NCBI RefSeq assembly: GCF_032362555.1
Contig: NC_083523.1
Location: 4,129,501-4,193,500 of the forward strand
Origin: Amyelois transitella
Lineage: Eukaryota > Arthropoda > Insecta > Lepidoptera > Pyralidae
Direction: 5' to 3'
DNA: 64,000 bases
Positions 35,019 to 48,800 of this stretch are shown in pieces; position 1 is the first letter of the stretch; every line of letters begins with the position of its first letter. Position numbers and translations under genes: made by a program. The notes under the pieces are model-generated. The model saw only the letters and a list, made by a program, of their open reading frames with translations. It was not told where the DNA came from and made no database searches.

Positions 35019-37006
35019 ATGGATCGCACTGCGCGTGTTCTACTTCTGCTTGCGTTAAGGCGTATTAAGAAAAAGAAACAGAAAAGAAAGTACTGGGTGC
35101 ACCCATTACTGACAATTATGAATAAAGATGGAAACCACTTCAAAAGGAAATATGAGGCGCTAAAAGTGGACGAGGTTAAATTTTTCGATTACTTTAGGAT
35201 GAGTGTAGGAAGTTTTGAAGAGCTTCTTAGTTTGATAAAGCCTCATTTACAAAAGAAATACATATTTAGAAAACCCATCGAACCTCTGGAGATGCTGGGA
35301 TTAACTATAAGGTAAGAAAAAAATAAACTATTTATACTATAATCATACTGTTTAATCATTTTCACAATTTAGTGTTATTCAAAACTCGTAATCCGATTGT
35401 GTGTCATTCGTCAAATTTGTTAGTTCCTCATCGAAATTAATTTGTTCTGGCTCATTTACATCATCATTCCTTGGCGTTTGTGGAGACGATTGCATAGGCG
35501 CCGGTGATGTTTCGCATCCGCTTTGGAAGGCACTGCGTTGAATGGATGTTTGGTAGCCACTCTGCATAGACATTTGAGCTGTTTGATAGCCAGTCTGAAC
35601 AGTTGTTTGAGATGTTTGATAGTTTGCTTGGACGGATGTTTGTGAAGTTTGATAGTGGCTGGGATAGTATGATGGTTGGTGTAAATCAGTTAATATCTGT
35701 AGGACACGACTTTGGAAAATTATTGTTTGATTATCATTCAATTTTTCCAATGATGGCAAAATTCCTTTAAAAAAAGATAAATGTCTACTTTCAGGTGTTT
35801 TTAAAGCAGCTATAATATTCTTCTCAAATTCGTCTTCGTCAATTTTTCTTTTACGCGATGCAGGCTGGTAACGTGGCATGACAGGTTGCTGGCTTTGTTG
35901 GGTTGAGGTGCTTGGTCTTATTTCTTCATCGTCAAGACTTGATGTTGTTTTATTTTGAAAATTCTTTTTCAGAAATAGGAGCTGGTCGTATAGATGATAT
36001 TGTTTAATTTTTTTGGCCCCAGCTCCGGATTTACATTGCTCGTTTAATTTTTTTTCGTATTTTGTAAAATTATCCTTGATTCCTCTCCATTTTTTTATGA
36101 CATCGTTACCTAAAAAAATATGAAGAATAATGATTTATTTTGTTTTTTTTTTTCAGGTACCTGGCGACGGGAAATACTTTTAAAGATATGCATTTCACAT
36201 ATTATCGTGGAAAATCTACAATAACAGAAATAGTAAAATTTGTTTGTCGTATTTTATGGAACATTCTTAAAAGGTTGGAATTACCAAAAATTACAACAGA
36301 GCTGATGGAACAAATTGCTCAAGAGTATGAAAAAAAGACCAACTTTCCTAATTGTATAGGAGCGCTAGATGGAAAACACATTCGTATATTGAGCCCGGAT
36401 CACAGTGGATCCCTATTTTTCAATTATAAAAATTATAATTCCATTGTTCTATTAGCACTTGTTGATACGAATTACAAATTTATATATGTCGATATAGGTG
36501 CATATGGTAAGGAATGTGACTCCACTGTTTTTCAAAATTCAAAACTATACGACTTATTAAAAAAAGGTCAATTATCTATACCTCCGCCAAAACCGTTACC
36601 TGGCTTTCAAAAAGAAATTCCTTTTGTCTTCGTGGCGGATGAAGGATTACCACTGACAAATAATATAATGCGCCCATATTCTGGGAAGTTTTTATCGATA
36701 GAAAAACGAGTTTTTAATTATCGTTTGAGCCGAGCCAGACGATATGTTGAGAGCGCTTTTGGCATTCTCGCAAATAAATGGCGCATATTTCACCGACCCA
36801 TTAATGTTTCTTACGATTTCACAATAGACATTATAAAAGCATGCTGTGTATTACACAACTTTGTATTGAATCGAGATGGCGCACAAACGTTTGAAGAAAT
36901 GATTATTGACGATTCTTTGCAAATTTTACACGAAACAACACATGAAAGTAGAACGGAAGCTAACATAATCAGAAACGAATTTTGTAATTATTTTAATAGT
37001 AGATAA
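35019..37006 (+). CDS. Harbinger transposase (DDE_Tnp_4), two exons
   Basis: Nuclease-transposase of PIF/Harbinger elements, the family from which HARBI1 derives. Exons 35019-35311 and 36157-37006 (donor AAG|GTAAGA, acceptor after a long T tract), phase 2, 380 aa. The N-terminal exon is basic (RIKKKKQKRK) and carries the FFDYFRMSVGSFEELLSLI helix region. The catalytic residues sit in CIGALDGKH (D169), GAYGKECDSTVF (D219) and RARRYVESAFGIL (E296). MRPY and KWRIF family blocks are present. No internal stops. The 845-bp intron contains, on the other strand, the second exon of the MADF gene. Confidence 0.93.
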
Positions 37007-37239
37007 CATTGGAGCTCTAAGTTGGCAGTTAACGAAAATATAAATGTTTATAAGTACTTACCGATTTTTGATTTTTCAACAGTATTTAACTCCTCAAAAT
37101 TTGAATATAAACTTGTACACACTTCCCTCCATGCTTCTGTTTTTAAATTTTTGTCTTTGAATTGTGATATAGTTTTGTCCCAAAGGACGGGACGTTCGTA
37201 AATTAAAGATATCAGGTGGTCGACATCGTACTCCGCCAT
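35379..37239 (-). CDS. Harbinger accessory protein with MADF and BESS domains
   Basis: Second gene of the element, probably the DNA-binding partner that helps the transposase reach the TIRs and the nucleus, by analogy with the Myb/MADF proteins of other Harbinger elements. Exons 37239-37062 (donor ATCG|GTAAGT) and 36109-35379; 302 aa, phase 1. The MADF domain spans about residues 1-90: DHLISLIYERPVLWD, AWREVCTSL, VIKKWRGIKDNFTKY. A Gln/Tyr/Ser-rich low-complexity stretch of YQTSQ-like repeats lies in the C-terminal half. A BESS-like segment (LSFFKGILPSLEKL) precedes it. All of exon 2 sits inside the transposase intron on the opposite strand. Confidence 0.85.
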
Positions 37240-37407
37240 ATCGCTTAAAAAACACGTGCAGGTCGTTCAAAGTATGGACACCGACTAAACGGCAACGCGT
37301 TGTCGCATCGCAGATTTGTACGTTGCGCAGCGCATCGGATTTTCCACGATGCGTTGTGCGGCGTCGTTGATTTTTGCGATGCGACGCCGCAACGCACAGT
37401 TGTGGCC

Positions 37408-38394
37408 TGGTCCTATCTCTGTACCGAATCTAAATCGGTTCAATGGTTTAGGCGTGATTGAAAGCGTAACAGACATACAGAGTTACTTTCGCATTTATAA
37501 TATTAGTAGTTGTGATAATATATTTACAAAAAAAGTATAACAAAGCAGAGATGTTTTTGTATAAAAATAATGATACTTATACAGATAATAATTCTCAAAT
37601 TGACCCACTTATTCTCACTTATGTTTAAATTATTCTGTGTTGTAGTACAATAGATAATTATGTATATCCTAACACCAAATAAATTTTAAATTTAATGTTA
37701 TAGTTTGAAATAGGTATATTTTAAATAAATGTTTTATCTAAATGTATACAATTTTCAAATAAGTCAGTTCTTCTCTCAATCACTTGTGGGCGTGTACATA
37801 TATTATTTTATTTTCTATTTTATTTTAACTTGAACTTATCTAAATTATATATCAATATTTACCGAATTAATTTTTAGAAATAAAAAAAATATGACACTTT
37901 GATCACAAAATCTACACGAGTACACCTACGTGTTGTCTTTATGTACTTATTTGCGTTAAAAATGCAATATTTATTGTTTTTGTCTTTATCTGATCCTAAT
38001 GTACCTGTATTTGTTTGCGAAACGTGTTAAAACTTGTCATAATATTCAAACATTTAAATCATATTTAGGTACAATAAGTAACACTACCATTTCAATTGGA
38101 TTAGTTACTTTTTGGTACACTTATATATATATATATATATATTTATATTTACAAGGGTCATTTCTTAATACACAAGGTCTGTATTCCACATATACCAAAT
38201 ATTTAAAGGGTGGATTCGGTTATATGAAATGAAAATTATTTTGTTTCTCATTCATGAGGACCTACATATAATTACGTCTATATCTTGAAAATACTTAAAG
38301 GCCATGTATAGAAACTGCTCAACATTCATTGAAATCAAATAAAGCATTCGTATTTCCCTTTTGATGAAGAAGAGTATTTTCAACGCCATAACAT
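37408..38394. other. gene-less stretch with (TA)n run
   Basis: AT-rich. A pure (TA)n dinucleotide run lies at about 38121-38142, and a degraded family A trace near 38260-38310. No gene seen. Confidence 0.5.
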
Positions 38395-38499
38395 TTGGTG
38401 CCATAATTTAAAGACTGCGCCTGCACATAACGTTTGGTATAATTATCGTTCCGCATAACTTTGCCAAAACCTACAAACAGTCTTTAAATTATGCCAATG
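38395..38499. repeat. 105-bp fold-back element
   Basis: The arm TTGGTGCCATAATTTAAAGA at 38395 is mirrored by tctttaaattatgccaatg at 38481-38499, with CATAAC(A/G)TTTGG-like blocks between them. Probably a tiny MITE; about 60-nt loop. Confidence 0.7.
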
Positions 38500-39896
38500 A
38501 ATGAATGATGAATTTTTCATGGTACCTTATAAAAGTTATTCAGTATCATTGGCCGAATCTATCCTTCAAATATATGTATGTACCAATCTTATGACCATAA
38601 AAATTTCAAACTAGTCATTTAGCACACTTTTTGTATGGCTGCAATGTGCGATCGTTTAAAATTGTACAAGATAGTTGTTTATTTGCAAATGACATTCCTT
38701 TTAAATCATTTTTATACAATGCTAAAATTACGTAAACTGCGATTTAAGTTATTAGTAAGTATCATAAATTTAATATATAGGTATGTAAAGAGATTGTACA
38801 ATATGAACAAAAATGGCATGGTGTTTTTGTAATTTAGTTACGAATTAATTGAATTTAATTAATGACATGAAAATAAACTGGATAAATAATATGATTTGTT
38901 TTCTTGATAGTTGAAACGACCTTAAAAAAATGATGGATGTGTGGGAAAATAAAAAAATTAAATTATTTTGTTCAGGAATATTCGTCAGCGATATTAGCAC
39001 TATAAGTGCTGCCGCCCGGTGCCTTAGGCGCATATACAAGCGCCTAAGTGTTATTCTGTATGTATAAAGTAAATAAACTTAAGTAGAGATGCATTTAAAT
39101 CCGCTAAGACGTTTTTGTGTGAACAAAGACTCATACAACCTTCCGCATAATAGAAGGGGTAGTCCCTTGCGGGGTAGGCAGGGCCAACAGTCTTGAAAAG
39201 ACTGATAGGCAACGTTTAGTATTTAGCTTAATAATAGAATAAAATAGAGAAAAAGAGAAAATAAAATCAGTTTTATTCTGATAAAAAATAGTCGCTACAC
39301 ATTTAAGCAATGGCAAATTAGGTAGATTCACTTCGTATAATAATCACAGACTAACAACTTATTCGAAAACAAAACTGAGCTAACGAAAAATTATATTGAA
39401 ACCCTGTTCTCGCTTTAATTAACAATAACAATTTGTGACCAAACACAAACATTACTTACGTGATAAAGCCTACAACAAACAAATGGCTTTTGGAAAATCA
39501 CAAAAAAGATTCTGATGGCATAACATATATTTTTCAATATATGTATATGTACAATTCCATAATTCCATTGATGTACAATATAAGGAAAACATAAAGACAT
39601 TACTTACCATTTAGGTATAAAATGGAAATTATAATGTCCAGTAAATAAATTGACAATCGAACATAGGTCTTTCGACGTATACAATCTAGCATAGGTAGGT
39701 TTATAGGTATGTTCCAAACTAATCACAACTTCACAAAATCTTGAGAATACTGACAATTAAAAACAATTGTACATTATAAAAGGATCAAAATCATATAAAA
39801 GAGATTCTAAAAGCAAACTTAACCAGCAATATATTCGTCTCCAACGAGGCTAGCAATTATTTAACATTCCACAATCAACAAAGAATAAAAAAAGAC
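38500..39896. other. spacer downstream of MSH6 with a family A fragment
   Basis: A half copy of family A (gtcccttgcggggtaggcag to gcttaataatag) lies at about 39155-39238. Otherwise AT-rich and probably includes the MSH6 3' UTR at its right end. No gene seen. Confidence 0.5.
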
Positions 39897-42800
39897 TTAA
39901 ATACTCAAACCAGCCAGTAACTCCCTGACATCCTTCGCAGTGGCTTCCATTTTCATAATATCTCTAAAGGCGCGGGCACAGGCGGCCTCTTTTTCAATTT
40001 TCTTTGAGATTTCGTGCGCTCGCCGGGTGATTTCCTTCGGAATGCCGGCGAGACGGGCCGCGTTGAAACCGTACGATTTTGGACACGCCCCCGGGCTTAG
40101 TTTGTAGAGGAATGTTATGGTTTCCTCTGGGATGTGGTCTTCGCTGTCAGGTGTCGATTCGTCCGTTTCGACCATGCAGGCCTGAAGAATGATTTATGAT
40201 AAGTTCAACTGGTAATATACAAGTCTATTTACCTGACCGTGCATTATGGGGAACTCAGGCGACACAAACATGTGCCAGTCAGGATGATAATGTGTGTGTG
40301 TGACTTAGTGGTTCCCGGCAGTTTAGTAAAGAGCACTCTCTCTTTCCCGAGGTTGTCCTAACGAGATAAAACTTTAAACACTTTCACCTATCGACCCATC
40401 ATCCGAGCTGGGTTAGAATGCCCCGTTAGTAGCCACGATGATCAGACTGGAATCGTTTCGTAAATTCCAGACTTGCCCACTCTTGAATTTAATATAATTA
40501 GATCCAAACAACACAAGCATCGTACGAATAATTAATGTGTAGATTAGTTAAAATCCAATCTTGGATCATCATTAAAGGCGCACCACGGACTCCTATCCAA
40601 CGGTCAGGATGTAACTAGGACTAACTCCAAGGGAAAGAAAAGAAAAAGATAAAAAAACTTACCATATGCCCCAAAACAACTCCCGGGTGTGAAGACAGAT
40701 GATTCACCAATGAGTGGTAATGCGTGGAGAAGACAACGCGGCACCCGCGCCGCGCCAGCTCTGCGCACACGCCGGACGCTATCGCGGTGCCGTCGTAAGT
40801 GGACGTGCCTCGACCTGGGGTAAACAATTAAAAAAATTGGCACTCACTTAGTCCAAAATACTGAGTTACTATCAATTAACCGGGGCTGTGTTTAAAAAAA
40901 AATTATCATTCATTCATTTTTTAACTTATCAATGAAGATTACTTGGGTCAGGTTAAAAGTACCCGAAACCGCCGCGCTTGCATGAAGAGAGTTATGAATG
41001 TGGATGAAGCAAAGGAAGTATGCAGAGATCGTGGCAAGTGGAAAGAGGTAGTCTCTGCCTACCCCTCCGGGAAAGAGGCATGATTTTATGTATGTATGTA
41101 TGTATTACTTGGAAAAGTGCCACAATTGTGTAGTAGTATTTGTAAGTAAGTTATAAATACAAAAAACCATTACGGCTTATGAGTTACAGGAAGTAATAAA
41201 GATAAAGTCTGAAATTAACAGTTATAAGCTTATAGCAGTGTACGAGTCTGATAAAATGAATACACTAATTCTTAGTCATCATACAAGTATTAAGTATAAA
41301 GATCTGAATTTTTTTATGAAGAAATTATCAATTAAAATAGAGTTTATAAACGCCTATGACTTTGGAATTAACGATACATGCTCCTAGAGGATTCTGGAAT
41401 TTCCTGGAAATTCCATGGGAATAGGATATTCGGCAGTGAGCGAATACGCAAGCTACCTAATACTAGTGCATCATGCAAAAAAATATTACAGATAAAAACA
41501 ATATAAAAAATGTTTGGGCTCGTCCGGGATTTGAACCCGGGACCTCTCGCACCCTAAGCGAAAATCATACCCCTAGACCAACGAGCCGGCTGACTGGACT
41601 GTCGAAAATATGTATCGAATACTACTTCGCGGTGGCGTATACCAAAGTGAAAGGTGTTTGGTCACTTTGATTACGAAAACTGATGTGTAGGCGGCCGGAA
41701 TGAATCATAAATCATACTAGGTAGGTACGTAAGTGTGAGACGAATATAAAAACTACTCTCATGATGTACCTACAGATAAACTTAGTAACTAAGAGCCTTC
41801 GTTGAAACATGGCAAACAAACTTGAAATATATATACATAGTTATAATAGCAACATTATTATGTAATTAACAACCTTAATTATGTATTAATTTTTTGATAA
41901 TTCTTTCACTTAATAGATTTTTTCAGAAAGTGGTAAGTACGTAAAGTAAATTAGACCAGCGTTGTTGGTAAATTGATATCTAATTAATAAGTAAAACTAA
42001 ATGTATTTCTAGTACATTATATATGAAGTATGTAGAAATTGTAAAGAATACGCAAAGGCGAAATTCAACAGCGGTCTTTAAGAAAAATACGAAGAAAACA
42101 CGAAATAGATATTAATGTGGAACAAAATTTACAAAATATACACGAAAAATTTTCTTTGATTTTGATTAAGAAAATCTTACCCTAAAAAAATACTAGTAAA
42201 AATTCTGGGCTCGTCCGGGATTTGAACCCGGGACCTCTCGCACCCAAAGCGAGAATCATACCCCTAGACCAACGAGCCTCCTTGAACAGATCAGTGAAAT
42301 ATCAATTCACAATCAACTCACGTTTTCGAAGCAATTTTTATGGTAATTATTAAGATTAGACATAATATTATACTATGATACATCGTTAGCATAAAATAAC
42401 GATAAATTTCGCAACTTATGGAATTCCTAGACAAAATTTTTATTTTTTAACAAATTAAGCTATATTTAAGTAGTTATTTCATTGTTTTAGTGAATCATTT
42501 TTTTTAAGGCCTCCTTACTGTGGCCGACTAGAAAATTTGCATTTAATTTAATCGCATTGTTAAAATACATTTATCTCATCTAGTTAGTCCACGAGGAAAA
42601 GTGTACCTGCTTCCTTTTGCTTACTTTACTTTGAACCTCGAAGGCCTGTTTTTGTAACCACAAAAATGTAAATGATCTGTGAAGTTATTTGTCAAAGTTT
42701 TTTGCAACAGCGCGCCAACGCGGATGTCTTTTCTTTTTTCTTAATTAGTGTACAGGCACATGAATTACTTTTATCTTCAGTCTCTCTTTTCTACTGTATG

Positions 42801-45800
42801 CGGTTAACTTTAGAAAAAGTGATAATAGTTCATACGCCTTATCAATGTTGCGGATAATTCCAAAAATTCATATAACGGAAATGGTTCGATGATAAGATGT
42901 ATAGATATAATTAATATCTCACCTAACTCGTCTAACAACACCAACGAATGCAGACTGGCGTGGCTAACAATGGCGGCGGTCTCGTTCATCTCCACGAGGA
43001 AGGTGGACTGTCCAGATAAGATGTCGTCGTGGGCTCCCAGCCGGGTGAATACCCGGTCCACTACGCTGAGGCTGCATTGCTGGGCTGGCACGTAGCTGCC
43101 CTGTATAACATGGGGTATTATTATTTTAACTAAAGGATGCAGCGGCGTTTAATAATGGGTATATGCCCTTATGTTCAATTCTTTTACTTATTTTATTTCA
43201 TACTTCATTAGATTTTTTTTTCTCCTGAGTGAAGTCTTTACCTGCATTATTACACTTGGTTCAGAGCAGGAGGCTGGTAATTTGCTATACAACCTGTATG
43301 GCAGATTACCAGTCTCTCCTACTCTCTCTCTCTTCTTAGTAGACACCAGTCTCAATGTAATTGTAATGAATCTGGATTTAAATCAAGTATAACTTACCAG
43401 ATGAGCGAGCACGGTGATGAGCCCCACTTGCCGCATGAGCGTAGACTTGCCCCCCATGTTGGGCCCCGCCAGCAGCAGCAGCCGCGGCCCGGGGCCCAGC
43501 GCCGTGTCGTTGGGGATGAACTCCGCGATCGGAATGCACGGGTGACGGCCTTCCACTATGTTGATGTACGGCTGGAATATAAATAGACTTTTTAGAATAT
43601 TTTTATTTTTTTTGTCACAAGTCGTTATTGATGTTCAATCAAATCAACCTTTTCAACATTCGCCGTTTTTTTTTTTACTGATGACCTGATTCCGTGCATG
43701 AAAACTTGACATGCGGATTACAGTAAATCAGGAGCGATTTAAAATTTTGCTAATGGTAACTTTGGTCTCTGATCTTAGCATTTTAGTTCATATAACATGC
43801 TTGTAGCGGGAGCGATGATTCGGCTCGACCGCCACCAAAGGGAAGATCTTCCGCCAGGCTGGGTGTTATGCCTGGGGAACCGCGGCTCCGACGATGTTGT
43901 GTCGGAGGTTGTATATACATATAGCTCCAATCCGTGAAATCTATGAAATCGCGATTTAGATTCTTCGCTGCTATTGGTTGTGCGCGTCAATTTCTTCACG
44001 ATGATTGACAGTTGTTGTGTGATTTGATGTTGTGACGAGTGGCTTGGAGATGTCGCCACAATGCTGAGAAAATAATTTGTAATTCTTACCTCACTATTCT
44101 TGTCAAAAGTGACATCAGGTATACACATTTCACCACTTTGTTGTCTCGCGAATTCGCTGCAACAAATAGATAGATAAACTCTTTATTGAACCAAGAAATA
44201 GATTATTTTAGAAATTAGCCGTGTGGTTCCCGGCACCAATACAAAAAAGAATAGTACCACTCCATCGCTTTCTCATGGATGTCGTAAAAGGCGACTAAGG
44301 GATAGGCTTAAAAACTTGGGATTCTCTTTCAGGCGATGGATTAGCAACCTGTCACTATTTGAATCTCAATTCTATCATTAAGCCAAATAGCTGAAAGTGG
44401 CCATTCAGTCTTTTCGAGACGGTTGGCTCTGTATACCTCGCAAGGGATAAAGACGTGACCATCGGCTGATTGAGACCGATTGACTGATTGAGAACTGATT
44501 ACGTACGCCGTATTAACGCCGTATTAAATTGGTATTCGCTATCTTTTGCCATATTTATGTTATCCCACTACTGTCACTAATTTGTGAATTAAAGGCCGGT
44601 TGGTTATGGTAGCCTACCTAATAATAGTTAGGTACATGTGAAGCTATCAGTATTCATTGTCATGCAACTAAGCGAGGTCTTCCAATTTGCAGTATTCGCT
44701 GCTATTACCTGAGGGAAAGCAATACATCTAAAGTGGCGATACACTGCACCGCGGCCTCCCATTTGTCGTAACTAGCCGAGAACTTCTCGAATATTCTCCG
44801 GCTGAGGTCTTTAAGAACGTTTGTCTTCTGTTCTTCGGCAGCCATCATACGAGAGAGAAACTCCTGTTGGAACAAGAGGGATATATAACGTTCGTTAATA
44901 TGTTAAGGAACATGTTTCGATATATGTTTATTGGACTTTTATATCATTAATAAATTTTCTGTTAAAATATTTGTACACTAGCTTTTGCCCGCGGCTTCGC
45001 CCGCGCAAATGTATTTATATTATAAGGATACGCCATAAAATTTCACCCATTTTTTTTATCCCGTATCGTGCGGGGCTGTTTTATGTTTATATTTGGTTTA
45101 AATTCATATGGCTTCTCCCGTCTTGTCCCGTCTCTTCTCGTTCTGTTCCGTCCCGTCCCAACCTGTTGTGTCCCGTCCTGCCCCGTCCAGTCCTATCCTG
45201 TCCCATCCCATCCTATTTAGTGCCATCCTGCTTTCCGCGACTGATACGTATTTTTTACTAACCAATATTTAAGACTTCTCGCACTTCGACACCTATCACT
45301 ATCAAAAATATCAAATCTAATCAACAAATCAAAAATTAACTGAAATAGAGAGTAAAATAAGTTAAATAAGTCAAGGTAAAAGTTAATGAATCAAACGAAT
45401 AATAATTTCAAATCAAAATATTTGTAGTGTGTAATATGTAGTTTCGCGTATGTCCGCTAGGGGCGCTGCTAAAATTACACGATAAATTAAAATATTTTAC
45501 GCAACCTAGCTAAATGACGGTAACGAAACCATAGCGCGATCTGTCTCGATGCTCGATAGATGGCGTTGGCTCGTGATAGTTAATAGAAAATAAAATTCGG
45601 GTGTTTTATTTATGCATACCGATTACGCCGAGATTTATGGACCGATTTACGTGATTCTTTTTTTGTTCGGTAGAGTATACTTTCAAGTTGGTCCCGTTGT
45701 TACCTAGTCAGGATCTGATGATGGTATTCCAGGGAAATCTAGGGCAAACCTCAAATTTACAGGCAATTACGTTTTTGACAATTTCATAGATCTGTTTAAG

Positions 45801-48800
45801 TATTTGCGTCTGATAGTCATTATCCCATGTGAATGAGCTGATGATGGAAGGTACAATTCCTCAACGGTTAGGAGTTGAAAGAAAATTCTTACGAAGTTAT
45901 ACGTACATGTGAGGCTATTAGGTTGACCTGATAATAAAAAGTAAATCTCATTAACGTTAAGAATTTAGGTGAAAATGGATGCGGACAAATTTCGTCTCTT
46001 CACTTGTTTCCTTTTAGCTGTTTGTATGGGTAGTGTTAACACAAAATAGGGATTTAAAGGCGTGATGTTATTAATGTTATGCATGTATGTACATAATTAT
46101 GTATGTTAAAGAGACGATTGAAAGTTGTCATACAAAGTCTTTTTTTTTAAGGATGGGAAATCATCAAATGACCTCTCCCGATCTGGGTGGAACGGAAGGG
46201 AGTGTCAGACTTTTACTGACTAAAACCCACCTCGTTCCTTCAGTTGCCCTTTGCGTTCCGGGGCCACGGTATCTCGTTAGAACTTTCCCGCAGCCCCGGC
46301 TCAGTTTATCCCGTTTCCCCCCCTTGGGGGTTGACATTTCAAAAATCCCTTCTTAGTGCTCACTTATGTTACTAAAGGAACCTCTGTTCAAAATCTCAGA
46401 CTCCTATACCGAGCGGTTTCGGCTGTGCGTTAATAAATCAGTCACCCAATCGCACCCCCTAAATCACGATTGGAGGGTAGTTTGAAAAAACTTATAATGT
46501 CAAACATATTTACTTGCCTATGTACGTGTTCATGCCAAGTTTCAAGTTTATAAACCCAAGGAATAAGATTTTTCATAGAAACGTTTTTACCCCTTTTCCC
46601 CCCCTTGGGGGTTGAATTTCCAAAAATCCTTTCTTAGTGCTCCCCTACATATCCCAAGGAACCTACATTCCAAATTTCAGCTGTCTACGACCAGTAGTTT
46701 CGACTGTGCGTTGTCTGTCAGTCAGTCACTCAGTAACGGAAGAGTTTTATATATATAGATATTTGTGTTAACCTTGCGATAAGAAGGAATAATGATAAAG
46801 AAAAACAGAAATAAACTGCAAAGGCCATAATTATTTTTCAAAGGGCAATAGCCCTGTCCTTTTCATAAACAATGTGCTCAAGAATAAACCCAAATGATTT
46901 TTTTTAATGGTTAAACCGTATCAATCCAGAAAACTACACAATATTGTTAAATAAGAGTCTTATTGAAGAAAACAACCATTACCTTAGTTTCTCTAGTGGA
47001 GTACCGTTTGTACCCCTTTCTAGCACCCTCTAAATGGTAATCCGAGTCCGCTTTGCTGGCGGCGGACTGCGGCACTTCTATTTGATAGCGTTTTTTGTCC
47101 GTGCCCACATATGTTAGCTGAAATTACATTTATATTGAGATGTGTGCTTGAGAATATGTGAAAATTTCCGAAAATTCATCATATCAAAGCATCTTGTGGA
47201 AAGTTCGAACGAAGCAAGTTCATTGATTTTGGTTCTCTTCTCATGTTTCAATCAAAAACAATGAACTTCCGTACTTACCACTTATTTATAGTCTTATATT
47301 ATTTTGAATTCTATGGTTTCAACATTAGAGGTTTATTTCTATTTTCAAATGAGAAATATAGTGAGAAACATCATGTTACCTATCTAAAACCGTTATTACT
47401 TACTATACTTAAAATTGTAACACCACAAATGTATAAACAAAAGTTAAGCAAACGAAATCTTTGCTCTAATTTAGCTTTCGGCCGGGACTTCGTCAGCGTG
47501 GATTCTTTTTTCACAATGAAACGTACGTTACGACAGACGGTGGAACGTCAGCATTTATAATATTAGAAGAGATGAAATTAATTTATGTGAAATTTTGTAA
47601 GTTTTATTGTTTTTAATTTACATACCCTAGTCTTAAAGTATTTCTCCTGTTCCTTCAAGTAGTCTTTCAGTTCGTCCTCAATATCCCGGATTAGGGCCAA
47701 AGCGTTGTCATACTCCTGATCAACTCCCTCCCCGGGCAAGATACGGCCTTCTTTCTCAGCCTGCGCTTGGTCAAACGCTTCCTGAAATATATGACATATA
47801 AAAACAACTTTCTTTTTGTTCCCAGCTATGCATATTTACGCATAATTACGTCTTTATCCCGTATGGGCTAGACAGAACCTACAAATTAAAAAAGACTGTA
47901 AGGCCACGATCATACATGCATATAATAACGTCTATATCCATTGCGGGGTAGAAAAGAGAACATTTTGTAAGGAATCAAGAATTAGCTATTAGAAAAGAAG
48001 AAAAGCGAAGATAAACGGAAAGTTGGTAGTGGTAGATTCATGGGCGGTTGTGGTATAAAACTTCTAAGTTTAGGGTCCGCTAAAGCTTACCTGGAAAAAC
48101 TTCAATGTCTCCCTATAATCCGGAAACTTCCCTTCGGGGCTGAACTGAGTGATCTTTCTCAACAACCCATCTGTTTCCGAGAACAATTCCGTCAGTTTCA
48201 GCGCAGCAGTGAACCCGTTCAGCACGGAGACAAAATCTAGGACTTTACGTTTGGAGTATGTCTTCTCTTCATAGAATATCGCGCGGGAATCAGGGTGGGT
48301 TTTAGACCGTTTCAGATTGCCCATCGCGTGTACTCTGTAATACAAACGATGAGGTTTTAAAATACCTAGATATTTTGCTGTTTGTGTGTGTGTTGCTTAA
48401 CATTGTTCTAATTTATCGGCAAGAATTTAACTCAGGGCTTAGCATCAGTGGGAATCTTCAGAAAAAAGCCTGATGCAACTGCCTTGTTCAATATTTCATG
48501 ATTTCCTAAACTAGTAGTATTTGAGTTAATTCGTAACAACGAAAAATCTTCAATTTATGCTATTTATTATACATAGAACGGAAGATACTGTAACAATTAT
48601 GGAATACTTACAAATGATATTATGGACATGCAATGCACAGAATTAAAATAAATTCAAAAATCGATTACATACTTTGCCAGTAATCTCTCCAAGTCTGGTA
48701 ACGTGGTGAGAATATTCTTCGCGTCCTGGCTTAATTCCTGGTCTTCCAATAACTTCTTCACAGCTAGCTGCCTCTCTTTTATTACGGCAAGGTTGCAACT

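Larger units (their letters stand above)
34879..37407. mobile_element. PIF/Harbinger element with two genes
   Basis: The terminal inverted repeats begin GGCCACAAC(A/T)GTGCGTTG at 34879 and, inverted, at 37407, with about 30 bp nearly identical. They are followed by further GCGATGCGATG/GCGTTGCGGCG sub-repeats on both sides. Between them lie a Harbinger transposase (+) and a MADF/BESS gene (-). Element length 2529 bp. No clear 3-bp target duplication was found next to these ends. Confidence 0.9.

Noticed and set aside
45110-45232. Possible CRISPR-like spaced repeats
   Set aside because: Degenerate short pyrimidine repeats without spacers of constant length; eukaryotic minisatellite.
44971-45261. 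ORF with a Pro/Ser/Arg-rich end
   Set aside because: Translation of a repeat end and the TCCCG minisatellite, not a gene.
46087-46356. 89-codon plus-strand ORF
   Set aside because: Lies in the compound repeat of MSH6 intron 14; no conserved domain.
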